The notes beneath the pieces were generated by a model. That model searched no databases and had not been told where the DNA came from. It worked only from the letters and a program-made list of their open reading frames with translations. This document shows, piece after piece, positions 50,111-59,842 of a stretch of 64,000 nucleotides of DNA (its first letter is position 1; every line of letters begins with the position of its first letter). Position numbers and translations under genes: made by a program. The DNA is from Pseudomonadales bacterium (lineage in GTDB: Bacteria; Pseudomonadota; Gammaproteobacteria; Pseudomonadales; Azotimanducaceae), in the NCBI GenBank assembly GCA_019090615.1, contig JAHRVQ010000058.1, positions 1 to 64,000 on the forward strand. The letters run 5' to 3'.

Positions 50111-53100
50111 ATGATGAAGTTTGTTCTAAAAGCGTTTTTGGCATTCGGATTCCAGATATCGTTTGCTTACGGTTGTATTGGTACCCTAACAGATGACTTG
50201 TTGTGTGAAACACCTGAAATTTTATTTGAATCAGATGAGTCAATCATACTTAAGGAAAAAGCGACGCAACTGGGTGGCGTGGTTGATATCTATGAATATG
50301 TTAGAAATGGATCAGATTATGCGGTTTATCACGGCGCGAGAAGCAGTTCACTTAATGCATTTTTAGGAGCTGAGGGTAATGACGTAGATCTCGCATCAAC
50401 ATTAATCGCGCTCTACAGATCTGTTGGCGTTAAATCCCGCTATGTCGTCGGAAATATTAAGGTGCCTAAAGCGGATGTTGCTAATTGGGTTTCAGTTGAA
50501 AATGAAGATCTGGCAATCTCCATTTTGAAGAATCAAGGTATCAACGTCATCTATGACACCGATCCAACTCACGTTACGTTTGAGCATGTTTGGGTCGAGG
50601 CCTTGGTGGATTTTGCTAACTATCGGGGTGGTGGCGTTTCAATTACCAACTGTGATACCGAAAATGACCGTTGTCGTTGGGTGTCTCTAGACCCTTCTTT
50701 TAAATTACGTGATTTTCGAAGTGGTCATAAAGATAAACTTGAATCGTTGAGTTTTAACTACGATGCATATTACAACGCAGAGAGCGATCAGTTATTGCGG
50801 GACAAAAGCCCGCTTGAGATTTTTGAGGAACAAGCCCTGGGTTATTTAAGGGAGAACCATCCGGGCGTCACACTTGAGGATGTAATTGACCGAGGCGAGA
50901 TTCGGCAGGAAGTGTTAGGGCTTTTGCCCTCTTCCTTGCCGTATGAAGTAATAGGCGATGTTGATCGGTTTGTATCTATAGTCGATCATGATGCAAGCTC
51001 GTCAACAATATATAATTGGAATAAGGTTGTACAAATATCAATTCATCCTGTTCGAAACGGTGTTGAATGTTCGGGTATTACTTTTGGATCGACGTCGTCG
51101 GTGGCGGAGTTAAGCACCAAGCAACTAACAATTAACTGGTTAGTGTCGAGTTTATTAATTCGTCTCGATGGTGAGTCCAAAGGAGGGATTGCAGGTGATT
51201 TTAACTTCGGATGTGGTGGGGTTGTTGCTCCAATTGAATTAGGTTCTTCATTTAATGTTGTTCTTGAGGTTGATGCCTCACCTTACGCTGATCCCATAGA
51301 AGTGAGATATGACAATTTGGTCGTGGGCGGCTATTATTTGGTTGCCACCGGCGGTGAGACTTCAAACTGGAGTCAGGTAAGGCGTGCTTATCAGTCGGTT
51401 CTAGCGGCAAGTGAACAGTACCCCTTAGTCGAAAATGCGGGTGGGGATGTTTATGTGGACGCAAACAGCAACGGGTCGATCGATGCTGGTGAATTGTTAT
51501 TGTTAGATGATCAGGTAGCACAAGACGCATTAACAGGTGGTTTGCTTTATACAGCGCAAGCATTGTATTACGCGCGCCTGAAGCAGGAAAGTCGTCGCTA
51601 TAGTCGTTTAAAGAACATTATATCTCCCATATCAGCATTTGTTGGCATTGTTAGCACAACCTATGAAGTTGAAACAGTTGATGAAACGCCATTTGCTGTT
51701 TTGCCTGGTGGTTTGCTAATTGATCTAAAGGGCATCCGAATAAATGGCAGCTGGTTGATGGATGAAGCGGAAACATATTCAACACCGACATTTAAGTTCT
51801 TAGGGCACATTGCCTCTTCCCTTGAACACGAAGTCTGGCAGGAATTAACGGGTTACGACGCGATATCAACCATGCGAGGTATTCAATTTGCTTTGGACGC
51901 TAACGCAGATCTTATGGATATCCATAACAATAGTATTGAGGATTCTTACGCAACTTCTTTATCGCAGATGGGTTTGGCTAATCAGGCGCCAGGTGATTTT
52001 ATTAAACATGAATACGAAATTTTTGATCGGCATATGGTGGGCTGGGAATATACCGGATCGGATTCGGGCAATGCCGGTTTTTATGTCTTTAAAGGAGATC
52101 TTACCGGTGTAAGTACTAATGATTATCGATATGTTCATTACACTTATAATGCAGACAATGGTGTTAACAACTTTTACTCGAATTATGACGTTACGGAAAA
52201 TCAGCTTAATGTCTTGATAGCAAATAATGACGAATCAACCGCGACTGTCACATGCAACAACAAATCGTTCCAAGATGTTACACTGCCTGTGGCTCTGGTT
52301 GAGTGGGAAACCTGTTTCAATGAGATTGTCGATGAAAATGCCAATTATATAAACTTCTTCGATAAAAATGAAGAATTCATACCTTCAGCTATGTATTACA
52401 AGGACAAGGAACCGGCGTTAACTGACTACAGCGTGGACTTTGTAATAGATGTAAGAGATCATCTCTATGATGCCCCCCCAACAGTTTGGTTTAATTTTGT
52501 AGCACCTTCTAAACTCACCTCTGGTCCTTTCTTTGTCTTCGAAGTGTTTATCAAAGATACCTACGACGCCTCCAATGACAACTTAATCTCATCCTCATAT
52601 ATTATTAAAAATGAAAGCATGCGTTTAAATGCAGGTGGCGGGTACGTTCCAGAAGGAGTGCCAGTTAATCCAGCCACTGATACTGAAGGCGTTGAAGGCA
52701 GTGGGTCAAGCCTGGATACATCTGGAGTAACTTTTAATAACGAAGTTTTTACAGATCAAAACCTGGTCGCCATTGCTAATAACGATGTCGTAAGAACGCC
52801 GTCTACTGTAGACCCTGTAAGTACAGTGACAGGCAATATGTATCATGATGAAACAGACTTGGTGATCGTTGGTAAAGGTCTACCTTATACCTTTACGCGA
52901 ACCTATAATTCTAATGAAACATCAACGGATGGTCCTGATTCAAGTAACCCAGGCTACCTGCCATTTAGTCAAGGTTGGACCCACTCGTACAATATGAAGT
53001 TGGTTGCTAATGATTACGGCCAATACCCAGGTTACGATGCTACCCTGGCGCCGGAAAATAACAATAACAAAACCTCATCGATCAGTTATGTTGATGAACG

Positions 53101-56100
53101 AGGAGGAGAAAGTAATTACTTGCTAGATGATGGGAGTACATTCTCCCAACCAACTTCACCTAGAGCAGGTTTTGATAACCTGGTACTAAACAGCCCGTCA
53201 TCTAGTCTACATACCATCAGTTATAGTAACGGTGTCAAGTATATATTCGACAGCCAGGGGCTTGATGTCAGAACGCCGGGCGCGATTGCAAGACTTCATC
53301 GAATTGAAGATGCCTACGGCAATCAACTGAATTTTGACTACACAAGTAACCAGCTCACGAGTGTGACGGATAACCTGGGTCTAGCAGGGCGATCTGGATT
53401 AACGCTCAGTTATTTCGCTTCGGGGGCTAATAACGGTCGATTGCAATACCTAACCGATTGGTCAGGTCGACAATGGGAATACATATATACCAACGGCAAG
53501 CTCTCTGGTGCTAAAAATCCCCTGGATAAAGCCATGGCATATACCTATGTAGATGGTACTCATTGGTTAAAAGATATCGTCCACCCTCAAGATCGCAATG
53601 GCCAACAGAAGACCATGACCTTTAGCTATTACGAGAATGGTCAGGCTTATGATTATGTCGACAAGAACGGCTATAGTGAATCGCTAATTTATGACCTGTT
53701 TCGCCGACGGACTCGTGTCACTAACCCTCGCGATTACATGACAGAACACTATTACGACGAAAACGGCGCGTTAATCAAGCTGGTTGAACCGGACAAGGGT
53801 ATTCTGTTGTTTGAAAACAATGAGGATGGTTTACGTTATGTCAAACATAACGCGCTAGGGCAGCGGACCCGATATTCCTACAATACCTCTCGTGCGCTTA
53901 CGGGTGTTGCTTCTAATACCAACGGCCAGGTAACACGGGAAGAAGATGCACTAGGTTATACAACTGACTACGATTATGGTCTTTATGATCAGATCACCAC
54001 AACGGTTGATAAGAATGGCAATGAGTTTGCCAATACATATTATGCGTCTACCAATACCTCAATGGGTGCAGTTAAGGGCCGACTACAAAAAACCGTCGCC
54101 GCAGCAGCAACAGTAAATGGTGTGCTACATACCAATGTGACTTTGGCGGACTATCAATATCATCCAGATGGTACGCTCAAGAAAATGACGGAGTATATTG
54201 ACCCGGCCGTGCCGAGTAGAAAACGAATTACGAATTATATTTATACCTATGCAGATAATGGTACCTATACACTAGTTGAAACCACAACTGGCGGTTCTTC
54301 GTCGTACACAGTTGAGAAATCTTTTGATTCTTTGTGGCGACTCACTTCGCGAATCATTTATCGTAGAGCCAGCGCGACAGATTTAACCCTCATTCCGCTA
54401 ACAACTACTTACAGTTACGACGATATGGGGAGGGTGGCTAAGACGACTGTCCCGCGAGGTGACATCGTTGAGACTATTTATGATGACAATGGCAAGGTTA
54501 GTCAGAACATTATTCATTACAAACGTCTCACTTCAGGAAATACACCCCGCCATAGCCAATGTTATCAGGATTCACACCCGTTATTGTCTGAATATGATAG
54601 TTGTGTGAGTGGCATCGCAAAGTATGATGTAGCGGATCGTTTGGTCAGCAAGACCGATGTGATGGGTGCAACGACTTATTTTGACTACGATGAAATGGGC
54701 AATATCCTAAAAACAACCAATGCTAACGGCAATGTCTTGACCCAAGAATATGATGAGAAAGGTCGACGTACAAAAGTGACCGACGAAAAAGGTTATACCG
54801 TTAAATCACGATATGATTTGGCTGGTCGTGTATTAGAAGTGACCGATGCCAATGGTAATAGCTTGTCATATACCTATGATGCTTTGGGGCGTAAAAAGTC
54901 AGTCACTTCCCCTGAAGGTCGTTCAGCCCAAACAGATGAATACGATGGCAATGGCAATGCTATCAAATTGACAGATGCTAATGGCGTAGCAGGGACACAA
55001 CCTAAGAATAGCCATGACGCCAGCATCTACAATGTTTTTGATGAATTTAACCGCTTGGTATCGACCCTTAATGCTAACAACGAGCAGACCCAATACACTT
55101 TTGATCTATTAGGTAACCGAACTAGCGTCACCGATGCGAAAAACCAAAAGACAACGTTTGTTTATGATGACCTTGGTCGGTTAACCAAGGTGATTGATCC
55201 TATTATAGAACCTGGTACCGACAAAGTTGTCACCATGACCTATGACGAAGTGGGTAATCGTATGTCCTATACCGATCGTCTTGGCGAAGTGACGCGATAC
55301 GGCTACGATAATCTGAATCGCCTGGTAACCGAGGAATATTTATCGGATAACACCACCGCTATGAGATCCTACGGTCATTATGGAGATATGATCTCAACAA
55401 GTTACGATGGCAATGTTTATACCTTTGGCTATGATGCTGCACATCGTTTGTTAAGCAAGACTGATGACAGGAACACACGAACCATGTCTTGGGTCTATGA
55501 CGATATTGGTAATTTAATCAGTAAGACCAACTATCAAGGAGAAAAACAGTCATTTGTTTACGATAGCAGCAATCGTTTGGTCTCAATGTCAGCGGGAGAC
55601 CCTGTCTATATACAGGCTTCCTATCATTATGATCCTGGTGGGCGTTTGCTCAGTCGTATCCTGTCTAATGGATCCGCAACACTTTATAACTATACGCTGG
55701 ATGGATTTTTAACCTCCATAAAGCAGATTGGTGCAGATGGTAACGCGATAGACCAGCGTGATTTTCAACATGATGAAATGGGTAATATCAAAAAGCTGAC
55801 GATCAACAATAGTGAAGTTGTTGATTATGCCTACGATCCAGCCTATCGATTGCTGTCTGCGAACTCATCCATAAATAGTCATGATCTAAGTTATACATAT
55901 GATGCTGTAGGTAATCGCCTAACAAAAACGACGAATGGCAGTGTTCAACACTTTATATACAGCACGGGTAATCGGTTAGATGAGGTGAGACAAAATAGCA
56001 TTGGTGGTTCGGTAGTTTATAGTTTCGACTACGATGCTAACGGCAGCATGGTCGAGAAGTTTGATGGCAATGACAGCGCCTTGCTGGATATTACTTATGA

Positions 56101-57262
56101 CCAACGACGTCTTGCGACAGTGATGGGAGTTAATGCTCAGGCAGATGCCATGGCCTTTGAATACGACGCCAATGCCTATCGGATAGAGAAGCAGAACGCT
56201 GAAGGCGTGAAAATATACTACTTGGAAGCTGAGCATCTAGAGTCTGTCTACGACGATTCAGATAGTTTGCAGGCAACTTACTTAAGGGGCGTTGTAGTTG
56301 ATGAGATTATTAATGGCTTTGAGATAAATAGCAGTGAGGTATTGGAAAACAAAACATTTCATCATGACCAGGTAAATTCTGTAGTAGCCTTGTCAGACCA
56401 TAATGGTATTAGTGTGCACGCCTTTAGTTACGGTCCGTTTGGTGAGAACTTTGGAGTCATCGGGGATGGTTTTAATACCATGAAATACACTGGCCGCGAG
56501 CAGGATGCGGAAAGTGGTTTGTACTACTACAGAGCAAGATACTACGATCCTGAATTAGGGCGTTTTATCTCTGAGGATCCAATTGGGTTTAGAGGTGGGA
56601 TTAATTTTTATGCTTATGTAGGTAATAACCCTTTGATCAATAATGATCCTTCGGGGAACTGCGCAAACATTTGTACAGGGTTGGTAGGTGGCGCGATTGG
56701 CCTGGCAGCGCAGGGCGCTAGTGATCTTTATACAGCAGCAATGCAAGAGGGTGATTTTTACAGTAATTTGTCTAATAATGTAAAATTGGGGGATTATGTT
56801 TCAGCCGCAGGAACGGGTTTTGCTGCAGGCTCTGGCGGACTATTGATAGGTATGATAGCAGCACCCGTTGGTAACTTAATAAAACAAGGAGTTAATAATC
56901 TTACTGGCCAAAGTGTCGGCTTTGATGGGGGGGATTTTGTTTTTGATAGCACGTTAGGGTTGCTTGCACCACAGGGGGCCAAGCAATTAGTTGATGCTTT
57001 TATCCCGAGCGGTGCCAATGTTGTGGCGTTGTCAACAGTCCTTCGAACCGGGAATGACGGGTTCGGTGTGATAGCGGGCCAGGTTGTTCAAGAACTTGAA
57101 TCAGCTTTTGTAGGGGGTATTGTGAAGCAGGGATTAAGTGGGGTAAAAGAAGAACTTGGTCGATCTGCAAACGCAAACAGAAGCGCAGGTAGTGCAGGTG
57201 GGTTTGTATTATACCCGAGCAAAATAAATTCAAATATGGCTCGACTCGTTTACGCCAAATAA
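50111..57262 (+). CDS. Secreted transglutaminase-RHS repeat protein with variable C-terminus
   Basis: 2383 residues. A Sec signal peptide (VLKAFLAFGFQISFAYG) is followed by a transglutaminase-fold domain at about 80-200: GNDVDLASTLIALYRSVGVKSRYVVG; His-159 in FEHVWVEALV; Asp-194 in WVSLDPSFK. The Cys expected at the start is Asp-91, so protease or crosslinking activity is doubtful. A wall- or surface-protein type beta region follows. A DUF6531-like block begins near 900 (DPVSTVTGNMYHDETDLVIVGKGLPYTFTRTYNS), then many YD repeats to about 2100, then the RHS core end at about 2124-2183 (YTGREQDAESGLYYYRARYY; LGRFISEDPIGFRGGINFYA). The last 200 residues (from Cys-2184) differ from the conserved part: glycine-rich, hydrophobic, GxxxG motifs (GAIGLAAQGASDLYTAAM; LLIGMIAAPVG). 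This is the polymorphic toxin position; the activity is unknown. Confidence 0.9.
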   Translation: MMKFVLKAFLAFGFQISFAYGCIGTLTDDLLCETPEILFESDESIILKEKATQLGGVVDIYEYVRNGSDYAVYHGARSSSLNAFLGAEGNDVDLASTLIALYRSVGVKSRYVVGNIKVPKADVANWVSVENEDLAISILKNQGINVIYDTDPTHVTFEHVWVEALVDFANYRGGGVSITNCDTENDRCRWVSLDPSFKLRDFRSGHKDKLESLSFNYDAYYNAESDQLLRDKSPLEIFEEQALGYLRENHPGVTLEDVIDRGEIRQEVLGLLPSSLPYEVIGDVDRFVSIVDHDASSSTIYNWNKVVQISIHPVRNGVECSGITFGSTSSVAELSTKQLTINWLVSSLLIRLDGESKGGIAGDFNFGCGGVVAPIELGSSFNVVLEVDASPYADPIEVRYDNLVVGGYYLVATGGETSNWSQVRRAYQSVLAASEQYPLVENAGGDVYVDANSNGSIDAGELLLLDDQVAQDALTGGLLYTAQALYYARLKQESRRYSRLKNIISPISAFVGIVSTTYEVETVDETPFAVLPGGLLIDLKGIRINGSWLMDEAETYSTPTFKFLGHIASSLEHEVWQELTGYDAISTMRGIQFALDANADLMDIHNNSIEDSYATSLSQMGLANQAPGDFIKHEYEIFDRHMVGWEYTGSDSGNAGFYVFKGDLTGVSTNDYRYVHYTYNADNGVNNFYSNYDVTENQLNVLIANNDESTATVTCNNKSFQDVTLPVALVEWETCFNEIVDENANYINFFDKNEEFIPSAMYYKDKEPALTDYSVDFVIDVRDHLYDAPPTVWFNFVAPSKLTSGPFFVFEVFIKDTYDASNDNLISSSYIIKNESMRLNAGGGYVPEGVPVNPATDTEGVEGSGSSLDTSGVTFNNEVFTDQNLVAIANNDVVRTPSTVDPVSTVTGNMYHDETDLVIVGKGLPYTFTRTYNSNETSTDGPDSSNPGYLPFSQGWTHSYNMKLVANDYGQYPGYDATLAPENNNNKTSSISYVDERGGESNYLLDDGSTFSQPTSPRAGFDNLVLNSPSSSLHTISYSNGVKYIFDSQGLDVRTPGAIARLHRIEDAYGNQLNFDYTSNQLTSVTDNLGLAGRSGLTLSYFASGANNGRLQYLTDWSGRQWEYIYTNGKLSGAKNPLDKAMAYTYVDGTHWLKDIVHPQDRNGQQKTMTFSYYENGQAYDYVDKNGYSESLIYDLFRRRTRVTNPRDYMTEHYYDENGALIKLVEPDKGILLFENNEDGLRYVKHNALGQRTRYSYNTSRALTGVASNTNGQVTREEDALGYTTDYDYGLYDQITTTVDKNGNEFANTYYASTNTSMGAVKGRLQKTVAAAATVNGVLHTNVTLADYQYHPDGTLKKMTEYIDPAVPSRKRITNYIYTYADNGTYTLVETTTGGSSSYTVEKSFDSLWRLTSRIIYRRASATDLTLIPLTTTYSYDDMGRVAKTTVPRGDIVETIYDDNGKVSQNIIHYKRLTSGNTPRHSQCYQDSHPLLSEYDSCVSGIAKYDVADRLVSKTDVMGATTYFDYDEMGNILKTTNANGNVLTQEYDEKGRRTKVTDEKGYTVKSRYDLAGRVLEVTDANGNSLSYTYDALGRKKSVTSPEGRSAQTDEYDGNGNAIKLTDANGVAGTQPKNSHDASIYNVFDEFNRLVSTLNANNEQTQYTFDLLGNRTSVTDAKNQKTTFVYDDLGRLTKVIDPIIEPGTDKVVTMTYDEVGNRMSYTDRLGEVTRYGYDNLNRLVTEEYLSDNTTAMRSYGHYGDMISTSYDGNVYTFGYDAAHRLLSKTDDRNTRTMSWVYDDIGNLISKTNYQGEKQSFVYDSSNRLVSMSAGDPVYIQASYHYDPGGRLLSRILSNGSATLYNYTLDGFLTSIKQIGADGNAIDQRDFQHDEMGNIKKLTINNSEVVDYAYDPAYRLLSANSSINSHDLSYTYDAVGNRLTKTTNGSVQHFIYSTGNRLDEVRQNSIGGSVVYSFDYDANGSMVEKFDGNDSALLDITYDQRRLATVMGVNAQADAMAFEYDANAYRIEKQNAEGVKIYYLEAEHLESVYDDSDSLQATYLRGVVVDEIINGFEINSSEVLENKTFHHDQVNSVVALSDHNGISVHAFSYGPFGENFGVIGDGFNTMKYTGREQDAESGLYYYRARYYDPELGRFISEDPIGFRGGINFYAYVGNNPLINNDPSGNCANICTGLVGGAIGLAAQGASDLYTAAMQEGDFYSNLSNNVKLGDYVSAAGTGFAAGSGGLLIGMIAAPVGNLIKQGVNNLTGQSVGFDGGDFVFDSTLGLLAPQGAKQLVDAFIPSGANVVALSTVLRTGNDGFGVIAGQVVQELESAFVGGIVKQGLSGVKEELGRSANANRSAGSAGGFVLYPSKINSNMARLVYAK

Positions 57263-57326
57263 TAACCATGGCAAAGGAAAACAGAGACTATCAAAAGATA
57301 GACGTTGATGGTCTCTGTCAAAGGGA

Positions 57327-57734
57327 GTGGTGATGGCTTCGTTTGTAAGGGTTAAGAAGAATGAGAGTCCTAACAAAATTATGACTACAGTAACAATAGT
57401 AACAATAGTCTTGCTAGTAATTTTGGGAGTTTTGCTACGTCCCCTATCGTTGCCCGATCACGAAAAGGGCGAACAAACGATAATGGGGAGAATCGAATCT
57501 TGCAAATTTAAACGCGGATCTACCCGTCGGTTGTCGAACATTCGGATTACAGTACGAGATCAACATGGGCTTTTGAAAGAATTGGTCGGGTTAGATCTAT
57601 CAAAAGATGAATTAGTTGAATTCAAGCTGCTGTGTAAATCTCATAGTGATGTTGCTCTTCTGTTTTATGCTAAAAGAAATCTGGGAAGAGGCATATATTA
57701 TATTTTGACGGACATACGCGTATTGGGTAGTTAG
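57327..57734 (+). CDS. Small membrane protein, candidate immunity partner of the RHS protein
   Basis: Up to 135 residues. Three starts are possible (GTG 57327, GTG 57330, ATG 57333). AAAGGGA at 57320-57326 best suits the ATG, giving 133 residues. One transmembrane helix (MTTVTIVTIVLLVILGVLL) precedes a small beta-rich periplasmic-facing domain (ESCKFKRGSTRRLSNIRITV, then LLKELVGLDLSKDELVEFKL). No family recognised. It lies 65 bases after the RHS C-terminus on the same strand, the standard place for a cognate immunity gene. The immunity role is inferred from context only. Confidence 0.55.
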   Translation: MVMASFVRVKKNESPNKIMTTVTIVTIVLLVILGVLLRPLSLPDHEKGEQTIMGRIESCKFKRGSTRRLSNIRITVRDQHGLLKELVGLDLSKDELVEFKLLCKSHSDVALLFYAKRNLGRGIYYILTDIRVLGS

Positions 57735-57784
57735 ATTATGTCGTGTGAAATTAATATGAAGTTGAATAATTAGAGGCTGTAAAA

Positions 57785-59419
57785 GTGAATCTTAAGCAAT
57801 TCAAAAACAGAATGTTATTGCCATCCGCAATACTAGTCACTTTTTTAAGTGTGTATCCCTTATCAAGTCCGGCATTGGATGCAACGTCAGCAGCCAGTGC
57901 TGTGGAGAATGGTGTGAGCTTGCTAGAAAGCACCCAAGACATAACCGAAGGGGGGTGGGGTAAAGCCGAAGGCTTGGACTACATATACACAGCAGCTTCC
58001 GTTGAAGCGCTAAAAGCGGCTAATCAGCGAACAGGCAGTTATTACAGCGGCATCGCCTGGTTGGAAAATCAACATGCTAATAATGTTGATCTTAAAGCAC
58101 GAAAAATCGTTGCACTGGTTGAACGTGGCAATAACATTACACCTGATCTTGATATTATTCAGGCTTCAAAACGCGAGGCTTCCCAAGGCGGTTGGGGGCT
58201 AAGTGCGGGGTATTATAATAGCCCATTGGAGTCGGCCTTGGTATTACAGGCATTATCTTCTGCAGCAGATACAACTGGGCAAAATGACGCTATTGCTTAT
58301 CTGGTCGATACTCAGCTGAATGATGGCGGCTGGTCAACCGCTGAAGCAACAAGCAGCGATTATTGGATCACTGCAGAAATTGTACTTGCGCTGGTGTCGT
58401 TCCAGGGCCAAACGGGTGTGTCAACCGCCATGTCATCTGCGTCTAGCTTTCTTTCAGGTATGAGTACATCTATTAACAATATTACCCTTTCGCGTGTTGC
58501 CTTGGCGCTGTTTCAACTTAATGGGCTCACTACACCAGTGGATAATCAAATGTCAGCCATTCTTGTCAATCAAGTGACCGCTGGAGATTGGGGTGGCGTA
58601 TTAGCAACATCGAGTGCTATTACAGCGCTCTCCTATGCGGTAGGTCTCAATACACTTGCAACAACAGCACGAGTATCAATCGATGAGGAACAATTACGAA
58701 CTGCGATAAATACAGAACTGGGTTATGCGGCTTATGGGCATATTACGCAGTCGGATATTGCAAATGTTACATCGCTGGATCTAAGAACATCGAGTGTTGC
58801 TAATCTAAATGGTTTACAAGGTGCGTCTGGCCTTACGAGTATCAAAGTCAATGCATCAACCGATTTGTCGGCAATATCAGGATTAAGTGGCATAACTATA
58901 TTTGTTGATTCTGACTCTGATGATATTGCAGATGGCACTGACAATTGTCCTAACATAAGTAATAGTAGTCAAACTAATCTGGATGGTGATGCTTTTGGAG
59001 ACTTATGTGACTCTGATATCGATGGGGACCAGATGCCTGATAGTTGGGAGGCGGACTTTGCTTTTAACAATTACAATGCTGGCGACGCAGCCACAGATGC
59101 AGATAACGATGAGTTGATTAATAGGGACGAATACTTTTTAGGCACTGATCCCAGAGACCCTGATTCAGATGGCGATGATTTGTTCGATGGAGAGGAAGTG
59201 GTAAACGGTCTAGACCCTCTGGATGCACAGGATGCAAGCCTGGATTTTGATTCGGATTTACTGACCAACGCAGAGGAAATTGCACTGGGAACTGATGTTA
59301 ATGACCCCGATACAGATAGCGATAATGTTGATGATGGCGAAGAAATCCTGATTGGGAGAAATCCACTTGTAAACGAACCTGTACTGGTCGTTATTCTGAC
59401 AGGATTGTTATTGAACTAG
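57785..59419 (+). CDS. Secreted prenyltransferase-like-repeat / thrombospondin type-3 protein
   Basis: 544 residues from GTG. Signal peptide (MLLPSAILVTFLSVYPLSSPA). Residues about 45-250 carry repeats of the prenyltransferase/squalene-cyclase toroid type, with QGGWGLS and DGGWSTAE ('QW'-like) blades and a WLENQHANN helix. A short leucine-rich-like piece follows (LDLRTSSVANLNGLQGASGLTS). TSP3 calcium repeats occupy about 370-520 (DSDSDDIADGTDNC; DPRDPDSDGDDLFDGEE). The last 20 or so residues repeat the tail of the neighbouring S8 protease: GRNP-VNEPVLV then a hydrophobic end (LTGLLL). The toroid domain may bind a hydrophobic ligand; no enzyme motif (DxDD) is evident. Export and surface display are likely. 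Confidence 0.8.
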   Translation: MNLKQFKNRMLLPSAILVTFLSVYPLSSPALDATSAASAVENGVSLLESTQDITEGGWGKAEGLDYIYTAASVEALKAANQRTGSYYSGIAWLENQHANNVDLKARKIVALVERGNNITPDLDIIQASKREASQGGWGLSAGYYNSPLESALVLQALSSAADTTGQNDAIAYLVDTQLNDGGWSTAEATSSDYWITAEIVLALVSFQGQTGVSTAMSSASSFLSGMSTSINNITLSRVALALFQLNGLTTPVDNQMSAILVNQVTAGDWGGVLATSSAITALSYAVGLNTLATTARVSIDEEQLRTAINTELGYAAYGHITQSDIANVTSLDLRTSSVANLNGLQGASGLTSIKVNASTDLSAISGLSGITIFVDSDSDDIADGTDNCPNISNSSQTNLDGDAFGDLCDSDIDGDQMPDSWEADFAFNNYNAGDAATDADNDELINRDEYFLGTDPRDPDSDGDDLFDGEEVVNGLDPLDAQDASLDFDSDLLTNAEEIALGTDVNDPDTDSDNVDDGEEILIGRNPLVNEPVLVVILTGLLLN

Positions 59420-59500
59420 TTAGTTAGTGCCAGTCCCAGTTGGCTGTTTACCATCGTTGGTGCTGTTGGATTTAAGCTTAACCCCTGAAAAGGAACCCTC

Positions 59501-59575
59501 ATGAAAAAATTATCATGGTTATGCTTTCATCCCTACCCCATGTCAATTGTGATGATCACAAGCTTGTCACTGTAG
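59501..59575 (+). CDS. possible very short ORF or signal-peptide relic
   Basis: ATG at 59501 preceded by AAAAGGAA, encoding MKKLSWLCFHPYPMSIVMIT plus four residues before TAG. The Lys-Lys start and hydrophobic end look like a truncated secretion signal. It may be a leader peptide or the relic of a lost gene; evidence is one frame and one ribosome-site-like sequence. Confidence 0.2.
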   Translation: MKKLSWLCFHPYPMSIVMITSLSL

Positions 59576-59723
59576 GCTATAATAATCATGGCTAATGAAT
59601 GATCTCACAGCTGTTCTGTTTGAGTTTGAAAGTAATCACTTGTTGGGAGGTTTACCATCCCCTTCGTCGCAAAACTGGGCAAACTAAATGTTCTTGTTTA
59701 CTTTTGCTGTGTATATGACGAGT

Positions 59724-59739
59724 ACCCTCAAAAGGGGGT
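59724..59739. terminator. possible short hairpin terminator
   Basis: ACCCTC pairs with GGGGGT (one G-T pair) around an AAAA loop, followed by CTATAATTTTT. Stem is only 6 bp. It could also be part of the promoter of the S8 gene. Confidence 0.3.
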
Positions 59740-59842
59740 CTATAATTTTTAAGGGTTTAATATAAACACAAATAAATTATGCTTTCATATATAATGCTAT
59801 GGTGATGGCCTGGGTGCCATTAATACTTTCAAGGACATATAT

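Larger units (their letters stand above)
59420..59842. other. intergenic region between two TSP3-type secreted protein genes
   Basis: 423 bases. It contains a 25-codon frame at 59501-59575 with a strong AAAAGGAA ribosome-site-like sequence. A terminator-like hairpin follows at 59724-59739 (ACCCTC-AAAA-GGGGGT), then CTATAATTTTT. TATAAT at 59742-59747 could be a -10 box of the S8 gene, but no matching -35 is obvious. No other gene seen. Confidence 0.4.
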
